This document shows, piece after piece, positions 1-6,274 of a stretch of 16,844 nucleotides of DNA. The stretch is from an uncultured Collinsella sp. (GTDB lineage Bacteria > Actinomycetota > Coriobacteriia > Coriobacteriales > Coriobacteriaceae). Positions within the stretch are counted from its first letter, which is position 1, and every line of letters begins with the position of its first letter. The position numbers and the translations under genes were made by a program. The notes under the pieces are model-generated. The model was not told the origin of the DNA, ran no database searches, and saw only the letters and a list, made by a program, of their open reading frames with translations. Location: positions 1 to 16,844 of the forward strand of contig CALBBA010000173.1 in assembly GCA_937926755.1 (NCBI GenBank). Reading direction: 5' to 3'.

Positions 1-1
1 T

Positions 2-31
2 GCGGCGCTGGCGGAAGGGAGGCGCATCTGA
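2..31 (+). CDS. 3' end of an upstream CDS (partial)
   Basis: Reading from base 2, nine sense codons (AALAEGRRI) run into a TGA at 29-31, whose A is also the A of the next gene's ATG. This TGATG junction is the same kind seen between the following genes, so it is probably the tail of a translationally coupled upstream phage gene. The next gene's Shine-Dalgarno site lies inside it. Too little is visible to assign a product. Confidence 0.45.
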   Translation, partial: AALAEGRRI

Positions 32-333
32 TGCGCGACGGATACAGGTTCGAGTTCGGGGCGCTCGATGAGCCGGACGAACCCAAGGCGCAGGCGCTCA
101 AGCCGCTCGAGGAGGCGGCCGAGGTGTTCGGAGCGTGGCAGCTACACGACGGCGTGCGCCAAAGCCAGATCATGACGGCGCGCAGGGCGTACCGCCAGAG
201 CCTTATCGACGAGTGCATGGACGTGGTCCAGGCGGTCGTCAACCTGCTCGATGCCGAGGGGTTCACGCAGGAGGACGTGGACGCGGCAATCGAGCGCTGC
301 AACGAGAGGAACCGAGAGAGGGGACGTCTGTGA
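31..333 (+). CDS. MazG-like nucleotide pyrophosphohydrolase-related phage protein
   Basis: This 100-aa protein resembles small phage MazG-like proteins. MazG-family enzymes hydrolyse nucleoside triphosphates to monophosphates and pyrophosphate using Mg2+ held by an EExxE...ExxD motif. Here EEAAE is at residues 27-31 and ECMD at residues 61-64, in a mostly helical sequence, which fits one MazG helical unit; the gap between the two halves is slightly longer than usual. The start is fixed by AAGGGAGG at 15-22, eight bases before the ATG. The stop overlaps the next ATG (TGATG), indicating coupling. Likely role: nucleotide-pool housekeeping or alarmone modulation during infection. Family assignment is moderate; enzymatic activity is inferred. 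Confidence 0.7.
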   Translation: MRDGYRFEFGALDEPDEPKAQALKPLEEAAEVFGAWQLHDGVRQSQIMTARRAYRQSLIDECMDVVQAVVNLLDAEGFTQEDVDAAIERCNERNRERGRL

Positions 334-641
334 TGGAGACTTTGGATCAGATCAAGGCAGACGCGGTCGAGGTGTTCCATTTCGACCGCGAGTGCAGGCC
401 ACAGGACAGGGCGCACGCCTATCTGGGGAAGTACCGCGTCAGGCGCGGCTACAACGACACGGCGATGCAGGTCGCGGTGACCGACATGATCGAGCGCGCC
501 TACGAGGCGGGAAGGGCGGAGGTCGCCGGCGCGAACCTCGTGCAGAACCTGCGCCGCCAGCTGACGAGCATCGAGGCGACCGTCGGGGATGCCATCGACC
601 TGCTCGACGAGAGCACGGGGGCGGTGGAGTGCGATGAGTGA
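333..641 (+). CDS. Hypothetical phage protein, 102 aa, helical
   Basis: The ORF opens with an ATG overlapping the previous stop (TGATG), preceded by GAGAGGGG at 315-322. The product begins METLDQIKAD, is acidic, and has an amphipathic helical C-terminal half (about residues 50-98, including NLVQNLRRQLTSI) that could dimerise or form a coiled coil. There is no signal peptide, membrane span or recognised catalytic motif. Position among early accessory genes suggests a small regulatory or host-interaction protein, but I do not recognise it. A longer ORF reading upstream in the same frame would cover the MazG-like gene and is not the real start. Confidence 0.65.
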   Translation: METLDQIKADAVEVFHFDRECRPQDRAHAYLGKYRVRRGYNDTAMQVAVTDMIERAYEAGRAEVAGANLVQNLRRQLTSIEATVGDAIDLLDESTGAVECDE

Positions 642-936
642 CTCGAGGGTCGGAGGCTACCCGATGGGGGTGACCGACGCCGCTATCGAGCGCAGCTTCG
701 GTGGGGCCTGCGAGCCCAGGATGTGCGGGAACTGCAGGCATTTCTGCGGCTGCGACATCCACGTTGACTACGGCTACTGCCACCTCGGGTTCGAGCGCGC
801 CTACGACGCAGAGGCGCCTGACCGCAAGGAAGGGTTCTGGCGCCTGGCGAAGTGGGCCGTGGCGTGGCTCATGGAGAACCTGCTGTACTGCGAGGACGAG
901 TGCGGCGAGTGCCGCGACTACGAGGAGGTTGAGTGA
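634..936 (+). CDS. Cys-rich hypothetical protein, probable metal binder, 100 aa
   Basis: The ATG at 634 overlaps the end of the previous gene by eight bases and follows a GGTGGAG Shine-Dalgarno-like site at 623-629. The protein has eight or more cysteines in paired arrangements: CGNC with HFCGC near residues 31-40, and CEDECGEC near the C-terminus. Such spacing suggests zinc or Fe-S coordination. A hydrophobic, Trp-rich stretch (WRLAKWAVAWLMENLL) lies between the cysteine groups. Family and function are not recognised; metal binding is inferred from spacing only. Confidence 0.65.
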   Translation: MSDSRVGGYPMGVTDAAIERSFGGACEPRMCGNCRHFCGCDIHVDYGYCHLGFERAYDAEAPDRKEGFWRLAKWAVAWLMENLLYCEDECGECRDYEEVE

Positions 937-1007
937 TGAATATCGACATCAAGACCGCCGACGGCGAGGAGATCGAGTTTGGCGGCTCGTATTACGACGG
1001 ACGCTGA
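936..1007 (+). CDS. Short 23-aa ORF, possibly the N-terminal part of a split gene
   Basis: An ATG at 936 overlaps the preceding TGA and has GAGGAGG at 922-928, so translation should start here efficiently. The reading frame encodes MNIDIKTADGEEIEFGGSYY and ends at TGA 1005-1007 after 23 codons. The same frame then stays open from the codon after that TGA to 1280. It looks like the genuine amino terminus of a protein of about 114 aa interrupted by one stop codon, although it could be a bona fide short ORF. Confidence 0.45.
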   Translation: MNIDIKTADGEEIEFGGSYYDGR

Positions 1008-1019
1008 ACCGAGCACAGG

Positions 1020-1280
1020 GTGGTCGGTTCAGCGTCCGTCGGCGTATTCGACAAGACGACCACCGACCTCGACTGCTGTATATCCTCATTCAGCAGGGAT
1101 ACGGGTAAAACCCGTCAGCCGGTTGCCGTGGTCATGCGTAAGGATGGCCGACTGTGCGAGGTAAATGTGTCGAGGGTCGTCATTGACGGCTCAGATGAAG
1201 TGTTCGATATGTACGCGTGGATGTTCGACGAGGGCGACATAACCGAGCAACTCGGGTTCCCGCATAAGGAGGACGAATGA
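1020..1280 (+). CDS. Hypothetical protein, 86 aa, or C-terminal part of a TGA-split 114-aa gene
   Basis: The frame is open from just after the TGA at 1005-1007 to the TGA at 1278-1280. The first available start is GTG 1020, but the sequence before it (GAGCACAGG) is a poor ribosome-binding site. The product includes VAVVMRKDGRLCEVNVSRVV and ends KEDE. GC content is lower than in the flanking genes. Because the well-supported start at 936 is in the same frame, the simplest reading is one ancestral gene broken by a nonsense codon, with this portion either expressed by re-initiation or decaying. Function unknown. Confidence 0.5.
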   Translation: MVGSASVGVFDKTTTDLDCCISSFSRDTGKTRQPVAVVMRKDGRLCEVNVSRVVIDGSDEVFDMYAWMFDEGDITEQLGFPHKEDE

Positions 1281-1546
1281 CGACGCATCGACTCAAAGTC
1301 CTTATCAAATACGCCGACGCAATCATGGACGGCACCAAGACGTTCGAGGTTCGCAAGAACGACCGGGGCTACGAGGTCGGCGACAAGATCGTATTCGACG
1401 TCGTCACGAACGAAGGCTACGCCGTCGGAGAGGCGGCAAGGCACCCGCTCAACGTGGCGACCTACCGAATCGACTACATCCTCGACGACTTCGAGGGCCT
1501 CGCCCAGAAGTACGTGGCGCTGGCCATATCCAAGGAGGACGAATGA
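1277..1546 (+). CDS. DUF3850 (ASCH/PUA-like) domain protein
   Basis: This 89-aa protein matches the pattern of the DUF3850 family of ASCH-fold proteins common in phages: an N-terminal strand (HRLKVLIKYADAIMDG) followed by the hallmark TFEVRKNDRGYEVGD near residues 22-36. ASCH domains resemble PUA RNA-binding domains and are thought to bind nucleic acid or modified nucleotides; the role of DUF3850 is not established. The start overlaps the previous stop (ATGA) and follows AAGGAGG at 1266-1272. The gene ends in the same 15-base junction with which it begins. It sits directly upstream of the Lar-like gene. Confidence 0.85.
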   Translation: MTTHRLKVLIKYADAIMDGTKTFEVRKNDRGYEVGDKIVFDVVTNEGYAVGEAARHPLNVATYRIDYILDDFEGLAQKYVALAISKEDE

Positions 1547-1734
1547 ACGAGCCGAAGCTCAAGAAATGCCCGTTCTGCGGTAGCGATGCCGAGATGCAGC
1601 AGGGCAAGTATCAAGGTCTGCGCACCTTCTACGTGAGCTGCTTGGGATGCGGCGCACGGACGGACCTAGAGTACGCCGTGGAGTTCGCCGCGGATCTATG
1701 GAATGAAAGGGTGAGCTATGAGGGCGACAACTGA
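1543..1734 (+). CDS. Lar-like restriction alleviation protein
   Basis: This 63-aa protein has the compact signature of the Lar restriction-alleviation family: an N-terminal LKKCPFCGSDA zinc-ribbon knuckle, a second knuckle SCLGCGA near residues 33-38, and a C-terminal A..LWNER segment. Rac-prophage Lar reduces host type I restriction by favouring modification; here the role would be to protect incoming or excised phage DNA. Family membership is read from the motif; the activity is inferred. The start ATGA-overlaps the upstream gene with AAGGAGG at 1532-1538. Confidence 0.85.
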   Translation: MNEPKLKKCPFCGSDAEMQQGKYQGLRTFYVSCLGCGARTDLEYAVEFAADLWNERVSYEGDN

Positions 1735-1942
1735 CTACGTGCTCAACAGGAAGGCTGTCCAGCACTATCTGATTGACCACGATCTCACGCAAGGCGATTT
1801 CGCCAAGACGCTCGGCATCTCGACTTCATATTTCAGCGAGCTGCTGAACGGTCGTAAGAGCATTTCGCTGAAGATTCTGTTCTCCATTGCCGATGAGACC
1901 GGTATAGACGTACACGAACTCGTGATAGAGGTGGAGTCATGA
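1718..1942 (+). CDS. XRE-family (Cro/CI-like) helix-turn-helix regulator
   Basis: This 74-aa protein is essentially one XRE DNA-binding domain. Residues about 22-60 read LTQGDFAKTLGISTSYFSEL followed by LNGRKSISLKILFSIADETG, a classic five-helix HTH with the recognition helix at GISTSYFSELLNG. The C-terminus (DVHELV) is typical of single-domain XRE proteins. The start ATG 1718 has AAAGGGTG just upstream and overlaps the Lar-like gene by 17 bases. The gene is AT-richer than its neighbours. It may be a Cro-like regulator of the early cluster; no operator could be identified with confidence. Confidence 0.9.
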   Translation: MRATTDYVLNRKAVQHYLIDHDLTQGDFAKTLGISTSYFSELLNGRKSISLKILFSIADETGIDVHELVIEVES

Positions 1943-2124
1943 CGGCGGAGGAAGAGTACGACCGCATGGTCGAGCACCTCAAGAGCGCCTGCGCGACATG
2001 CGCGTACGGCTTTCCCGTGGCAATCGGGCACTCGTGCGGGATCACCAAGAAGGTCACGTCTGATGTGATAGTCAAGTGCGAGGCGTACAAGAGACGATGT
2101 GGAGCGGAGGTTGACGACAGATGA
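1939..2124 (+). CDS. Small Cys-rich hypothetical protein, 61 aa
   Basis: The ATG at 1939 overlaps the XRE gene stop (ATGA). The product has an acidic helical start (TAEEEYDRMVEHL) and then cysteines in CATC, HSC, VKC and RRC contexts, consistent with a small zinc-binding fold. It is reminiscent of small Cys-containing proteins found in early regions of gut phages, but I cannot name a family. It is translationally coupled to both neighbours. Confidence 0.6.
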   Translation: MTAEEEYDRMVEHLKSACATCAYGFPVAIGHSCGITKKVTSDVIVKCEAYKRRCGAEVDDR

Positions 2125-2342
2125 ACTTTTCCGATTATGTCGAGCTGGAGAAACGTGCAGAGGCACATGGCATAGGGGACGATCAGGCGCTCGCGCGGCT
2201 CCTGCATATAATCCAGTTCAAGCAGGCTGTCGTGAACGGCCACAGGGAGACGATGCGAGAGCTTGACGTCTGGGAGAAGAAAATCGCGAGAACCGTCGAG
2301 CGGCGCATAGAGGAGGCGGGGGTTGCAGATGATTACCGATGA
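2121..2342 (+). CDS. Hypothetical protein, 73 aa, helical
   Basis: The gene starts at an ATG overlapping the previous stop (ATGA). The product is all-helical in appearance, mixed charge, with amphipathic segments (YVELEKRAEAHGIG, then WEKKIARTVERRIEEAG). No cysteine pairs, membrane spans or enzymatic motif are seen. It may form a coiled coil or dimer. Function not recognised; it belongs to the same overlapping early operon. Confidence 0.6.
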   Translation: MNFSDYVELEKRAEAHGIGDDQALARLLHIIQFKQAVVNGHRETMRELDVWEKKIARTVERRIEEAGVADDYR

Positions 2343-2565
2343 GGAGAGGCGCGAGGCCGTCGAGTTCCTGCGCTCAGGCAAGTGCCTGTACTTTGCCGAA
2401 CACCGGAAAACGGAGCTCGATTGCAACCGATGCATGAAAGTGAGCACGATGCTTTTCGGCCACTACGATGCGCTTTGCGGGTTGGACAGCTGCGGGACCG
2501 ATGCGTGGCAAAGACTTGCCGATCTCATTGACCGCCCGAGCGAGAATATCGAGCGTCCTCGGTGA
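2323..2565 (+). CDS. Cys-containing hypothetical protein, 78-80 aa
   Basis: Two in-frame starts compete: TTG 2323 has AGGAGG (2311-2316) at an ideal six-base spacing, while ATG 2329 is 12 bases from it. The TTG is slightly preferred. The product has cysteine positions GKCLYF, LDCNRCM and CGLDSCG that could bind zinc, ending in a helix (WQRLADLIDRP). It ends 62 bases before the next likely start, the first real gap in the early cluster. Function unknown. Confidence 0.6.
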   Translation: MQMITDEERREAVEFLRSGKCLYFAEHRKTELDCNRCMKVSTMLFGHYDALCGLDSCGTDAWQRLADLIDRPSENIERPR

Positions 2566-2626
2566 GTTGGTCCCCGGCGCCTGATAAGGTTCTGCCGTGG
2601 CGGGCGAGCTTTGGGGGGGTATGCGA

Positions 2627-3055
2627 ATGGCGTGTAAGCCACCTGTAGGAGATGGGCCAAAAGGCCCATCTACAAAGTCAACACATCCGTTGAGGGACGA
2701 GTGGGCGCTCCGGAAGGGGCGCTCCTCTTACGTCCTGTGGACGGACGAGATGATAAGGCGGATGCAGGCGCACCCGGAGCGGACGGCGGCGGAGATCGCG
2801 GCGGAGCTGAGGGTGACGCCGAGCGCCGTGAGGCACGCGCGGCAGCGGTACGGGCGCTTCTCGACCGGAACGGATGGGCTGTGCATCGTGTGCGACGCGC
2901 GGCCCGTGTTCGACACGTCGGCGCAGGCGAAGAAGTGGAGGCTGTGCAAGGGGTGCTATCTGGCGGAGCGGAAGAGGCGGCTCGAGGAAGAGGCGGAGAG
3001 CAACCGCATACGACAGGCCGCGCACAGACGGCAGAAGCTAGACGGAGACGTTTGA
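2627..3055 (+). CDS. Helix-turn-helix plus zinc-ribbon DNA-binding protein, ~142 aa
   Basis: The protein combines a predicted HTH (numbered from ATG 2627, residues about 40-70: WTDEMIRRMQAHPERTAAEI followed by AAELRVTPSAVRHARQRYG), a CIVCDA...LCKGC zinc-ribbon-like pair near residues 85-108, and a very basic helical tail rich in Arg/Lys/Glu. That architecture fits a phage DNA-binding regulator, possibly of late genes given its place just before the packaging genes. Start choice is uncertain: ATG 2627 has a G-rich run (2613-2619) at seven bases, and ATG 2621 and GTG 2597 are alternatives. The reading frame ends in TGA at 3053-3055, but a one-base shift would add about 18 plausible residues. 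Confidence 0.65.
   Translation: MACKPPVGDGPKGPSTKSTHPLRDEWALRKGRSSYVLWTDEMIRRMQAHPERTAAEIAAELRVTPSAVRHARQRYGRFSTGTDGLCIVCDARPVFDTSAQAKKWRLCKGCYLAERKRRLEEEAESNRIRQAAHRRQKLDGDV
2650..2671 (+). repeat. Perfect 9-bp hairpin with AAAA loop near the start of the HTH/zinc-ribbon gene
   Basis: Bases 2650-2658 (AGATGGGCC) are perfectly complementary to 2663-2671 (GGCCCATCT) around an AAAA loop. No T-run follows, so it is not an intrinsic terminator. It falls inside the first codons if translation starts at 2627, or in the leader if it starts downstream (TTG 2690). Confidence 0.7.
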
Positions 3056-3104
3056 GAGGCTGGCCGAGGCAATCGGAATCAAGCCGACAAAGGTCGAGTA
3101 GCCG

Positions 3105-3135
3105 AAAGGCCCCGGGAAACCGGGGCCTTTTCTTT
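3105..3135 (+). terminator. Rho-independent terminator ending the early region
   Basis: GGCCCCGG (3108-3115) pairs with CCGGGGCC (3120-3127) around a GAAA tetraloop. AAA on the left also pairs with TTT on the right, giving an 11-bp stem followed by a T-rich tail (TTTTCTTT). It separates the early genes from the terminase genes. Confidence 0.9.
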
Positions 3136-3136
3136 A

Positions 3137-3208
3137 AACGTTACCCCCTTTTTACGCTCGTGGGCAAACGCACGCGCTTGTCCACGCGCGTAAAAAGGTG
3201 GGAACGTT
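3137..3208 (+). repeat. 72-bp imperfect palindrome upstream of the small terminase gene
   Basis: Bases 3137-3167 and 3178-3208 form 31-base arms with 27 Watson-Crick pairs, one G-T and three mismatches (3143/3202, 3146/3199, 3158/3187), around a 10-base centre. It begins two bases after the terminator tail and ends 12 bases before the small terminase ATG. The Shine-Dalgarno-like AAGGTGGG lies in the right arm. It could be a packaging start site, an operator, or an RNA hairpin limiting terminase translation. Confidence 0.85.
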
Positions 3209-3219
3209 CGCGTTTCCAT

Positions 3220-3645
3220 ATGGCTATCTACCAGCGGAAATGTGATTTTGTGGCGGGAAAAGGGCGTGAAAAACTGACCAAGGAGGGCATCGAGGATGCC
3301 GTCCGCCTGTGCCGTGCCGGAATGACCGACAGGGACATTGCCGCGTATCTCGGGGTCGCACGCGAGACATACAGCCGCTGGATCAACCACCCCAGAACAG
3401 ACAATCAGCGTCAACTGTGTCACGTTCTAAAAAAGGCCGAGGTCGAGCGCAAGGCGACGCTCGTGGGCCGCATCATGGACGCGAGCGGCGACAGCTGGCA
3501 GGCGGCGGCGTGGCTTTTGGAGCGCAAGTACCCGCAGGAGTACGCCAAGGCGCAGCGCATCATGGATACCACCGACACGGCGGTGCTCAAGGCCGCCAAG
3601 GAGCTGGTGCTGTCCGTGCCGTCCTCAATCGGCGGGGACGAGTAG
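3220..3645 (+). CDS. terS: Terminase small subunit (putative)
   Basis: This 141-aa protein lies immediately upstream of the large terminase and has an N-terminal helix-turn-helix (GMTDRDIAAYLGVARETYSRW, about residues 34-54), typical of phage small terminases that recognise the pac or cos DNA. The C-terminal half is helical (LKKAEVERKATL, then WQAAAWLLERKYPQEYAKAQ), consistent with an oligomerisation region. ATG 3220 is the only convincing start, but it lacks a normally spaced ribosome-binding site: the nearest, AAGGTGGG at 3195-3202, is 17 bases upstream and inside the palindrome. Identity comes from HTH plus context; the family diverges quickly. Confidence 0.85.
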   Translation: MAIYQRKCDFVAGKGREKLTKEGIEDAVRLCRAGMTDRDIAAYLGVARETYSRWINHPRTDNQRQLCHVLKKAEVERKATLVGRIMDASGDSWQAAAWLLERKYPQEYAKAQRIMDTTDTAVLKAAKELVLSVPSSIGGDE

Positions 3646-3648
3646 CCG

Positions 3649-4845
3649 ATGCCGCTCACGAGGATGCAGCGCGAGTACCTCGCCAACTGCACGCACCGCT
3701 ACAACGTGAAGTGCGGGGCGACGGGCTCGGGCAAGAGCTACGTCGACATAGCCGTGACCATACCGCAGAGGCTTCTCGCCATGAGGGGCGAGGGGCTGGC
3801 GGTGATGATCGGGAACACCCGCTCGACGCTCGAGCGCAACATCCTCGAGCCGATGCGCTCACTCTACAGCGAAGACGTCGTCAGCCAGATCGGGCGGGAC
3901 AACACGGCTCAGATTTTCGGGCGCAAGGTCTACTGCCTCGGGGCGGACAAGAAGACAAGCGTATCCAAGATTCAGGGCGCCACGTTCGAGTGGGTCTACG
4001 GCGACGAGGTCGCCACGTGGAGCGAAGATGTGTTCCAGATGCTCAAGAGCCGCCTGCGCTGCGAGCACAGCCGCTTCGACGGCACCTGCAACCCCGACAG
4101 CCCCAACCACTGGTTCAAGCGGTTCCTCGACGGCGACAGCGACATCTACAGGCAGGACTACACGATCTGGGACGGCGCGCTGGCACCGGATGTCATCGAG
4201 GCCCTCATCAAGGACTACGGCAGCGGCGTGTACTACGACCGCTACATCTTGGGCAAGTGGACGCTGGCCGAGGGCCTGGTCTACCCCGGGTGGGAGGGCG
4301 CCATCGAGAGCCGGTATACGGGCGGCGCCGTCAAGTACGCGGTGTCTTGCGACTACGGCACGCAGAACGCCTTCGCGGCGCTGCTGTGGGCGTTTGACGG
4401 CAAGGTGTGGCACGTGGTTGACGAGTATCGCTATTCGGGCCGCGACACGGGGCACCAGAAGACGGACGCCGACTACGTGGCCGACATGGCCGACTTCGTG
4501 CGCGGGCTGGGCAAGCCGCCCAAGTTCATCATCGACCCGAGCGCCACGAGCTTCATCGCCGCGATGCGGCAGGCCGGGTTCAAGACCAAGAATGGGCGCA
4601 ACGACGTCGCGGACGGCATACGAGAGACGGATGTGTGCCTGGGCAACGGCACGGTGCGTATCTCCGACGCCTGCGCGGGGCTGATAGGCGAGCTCGGCGG
4701 CTACTGCTGGGACGCCAAGGCGGACGGCGACAAGCCCGTCAAGGTCGAGGACCACAGCTGCGACGCGCTCCGTTACGGCGTGGCAACACTGCGCATGTAC
4801 AAGCCTGCGAAACGGCAGGTAAACCCATTTTTTGAAGGGAGGTAG
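3649..4845 (+). CDS. terL: Terminase large subunit (packaging ATPase/nuclease)
   Basis: This 398-aa protein is the motor that drives DNA into the prohead and cuts concatemers. The Walker A motif GATGSGKS is at residues 23-30. A Walker B-like segment WVYGDEVATW precedes the coupling region, and the RNase H-like nuclease domain shows acidic residues in CDYGTQNAF, IIDPSATSF and SCDALRYGV, in the expected order. Length and motifs fit the compact PBSX/SPP1-type large terminases. It starts three bases after terS and its end overlaps the ribosome-binding site of the portal gene. Confidence 0.97.
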   Translation: MPLTRMQREYLANCTHRYNVKCGATGSGKSYVDIAVTIPQRLLAMRGEGLAVMIGNTRSTLERNILEPMRSLYSEDVVSQIGRDNTAQIFGRKVYCLGADKKTSVSKIQGATFEWVYGDEVATWSEDVFQMLKSRLRCEHSRFDGTCNPDSPNHWFKRFLDGDSDIYRQDYTIWDGALAPDVIEALIKDYGSGVYYDRYILGKWTLAEGLVYPGWEGAIESRYTGGAVKYAVSCDYGTQNAFAALLWAFDGKVWHVVDEYRYSGRDTGHQKTDADYVADMADFVRGLGKPPKFIIDPSATSFIAAMRQAGFKTKNGRNDVADGIRETDVCLGNGTVRISDACAGLIGELGGYCWDAKADGDKPVKVEDHSCDALRYGVATLRMYKPAKRQVNPFFEGR

Positions 4846-4849
4846 CGGC

Positions 4850-6274
4850 TTGTCTAAGGGGCCTTTGGTGACCGATGGCGACCTCAAGGCGTCGGCGTCG
4901 GCGACGGCGTTCGCGGCAGATGCCATCGAGCGGCACATGTCGAGCGAGATGTATCGCAACGCCGTCACCGCGAACGAGTACTACCGCCAGCACAACGTCA
5001 CGATCAACCGTTTCGTGCAGAAGATCTACTCGTGCTCCGGTGCCGAGGCCGAGGACTTCACGGCCTCGAAGCTAAGGCTGGCGAGTAACCTGTTCAAGCG
5101 CCTAAACGTCCAGCGCTGCACGTACTCGCTCGGTAAGGGCGTGAGTTTCGTGGACGTCTCGGCGGGCGGCAAGGACACGACCAAGGAGGGGCTTGGCGAC
5201 CGCTTCGACGACGACGTCATGGAGATGGGGCTCAAGGCGCTCATCCACGGTGTGTCATTCCCGTTTTGGAACCTCGACCACATCGACGTGTTCACCGCCG
5301 ACGAGTTCTGCCCGGTGTGGGACGAGTACTCGGGGGCGCTATACGCCGGCGTGAGGTTCTGGCGGCTCGACTCCGACCACCCGTGGCATGCGACCCTCTA
5401 CGAGCAGGACGGCTACACGGAGATGGTGTCGGGCGGCAGCGGCTTCGACTTCGAGGTGGCCGAGGCCAAGCGCGCCTACAAGGTCACGTATCAGGAGATA
5501 CCGGCGGACGGGATGAAGCTGGCCGTCGATGCGGGGAACTACTCCCGCCTGCCAATCGTGGCGGTCTGGGGCAGCGACGCGCACCAGAGCACGCTCGTCG
5601 GCATGCGCGAGAGCATCGACGCCTACGACCTCATCAAGAGCGGCCTGGTGAACGACACGCGCGACTGCGCACAGATCTACTGGCTCATCAACGGGGCCGG
5701 CGGCATGGACGACAGGGACCTCGACCTGTGGCGGGCGAAGCTCAAGCTGACGCACGTGGCCGAGGTCGACGCCGAGCAGGGGCAGTCCGTGACGCCGTAC
5801 ACGCAGGAGGTGCCCGTCGAGGGCCGCAAGGAGACGCTGGCGCAGATCAAGGCCGACATCTACGAGGACTTCGGCGCGCTGGACGTCCACACCATCGCGG
5901 CGGGGGCGACCAACGACCATATCGACGCGGCGCACCAGCCAAAGGACGAGGAGGCCGCCGAGGTTGGGCGCCCCATCCGCGAGGGTATCATGGACATCCT
6001 CGCCCTCCAGGGCATCGAGGACACGCCCGTGTTCACGCACACTCGCATCAGCAACACCAAGGAGCAGGTCGAGACCGTGTGCCTGGAGGCCGAGTATCTG
6101 GACGACGAGACGATCCTGCGAAAGCTGCCGAACATCACGCCCGACGAGAGGGCGAAGATTTTGGAGCGCAAGCAGCGGGAGCAGGAGGAGCGCATGGCAG
6201 CGCTGCCGCCCGCCCTGGCGGCGAACGCGAAGGGTGCCCAGGAGGGCGACGAGGACGAGGAAGGTGATGAGTGA
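4850..6274 (+). CDS. Phage portal protein (SPP1 gp6-like)
   Basis: This 474-aa protein follows terL and matches SPP1-type portal proteins, which form the dodecameric ring for DNA entry and tail attachment. Recognisable features are an N-terminal helical clip/stem region (ANEYYRQHNVTINRF), a central wing (FWNLDHIDVFTADEFCPVWD, then GVRFWRLDSDHPW), the segment VNDTRDCAQIYWLINGAG, and a long C-terminal stem ending in a very acidic tail. An in-frame TTG at 4832 exists, but AAGGGAGG at 4835-4842 overlaps it and is correctly spaced for TTG 4850, so 4850 is the likely start. It overlaps the next gene by one base. Confidence 0.93.
   Translation: MSKGPLVTDGDLKASASATAFAADAIERHMSSEMYRNAVTANEYYRQHNVTINRFVQKIYSCSGAEAEDFTASKLRLASNLFKRLNVQRCTYSLGKGVSFVDVSAGGKDTTKEGLGDRFDDDVMEMGLKALIHGVSFPFWNLDHIDVFTADEFCPVWDEYSGALYAGVRFWRLDSDHPWHATLYEQDGYTEMVSGGSGFDFEVAEAKRAYKVTYQEIPADGMKLAVDAGNYSRLPIVAVWGSDAHQSTLVGMRESIDAYDLIKSGLVNDTRDCAQIYWLINGAGGMDDRDLDLWRAKLKLTHVAEVDAEQGQSVTPYTQEVPVEGRKETLAQIKADIYEDFGALDVHTIAAGATNDHIDAAHQPKDEEAAEVGRPIREGIMDILALQGIEDTPVFTHTRISNTKEQVETVCLEAEYLDDETILRKLPNITPDERAKILERKQREQEERMAALPPALAANAKGAQEGDEDEEGDE

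Noticed and set aside
1005..1007. TGA as a selenocysteine or programmed read-through codon
   Set aside because: No SECIS-like structure or read-through context is evident; a nonsense mutation is simpler.
3309..4397. A 362-codon + strand frame overlapping terminase genes
   Set aside because: Out of frame with terminase motifs and very rich in Arg/Gly/Pro; a frame shadow.
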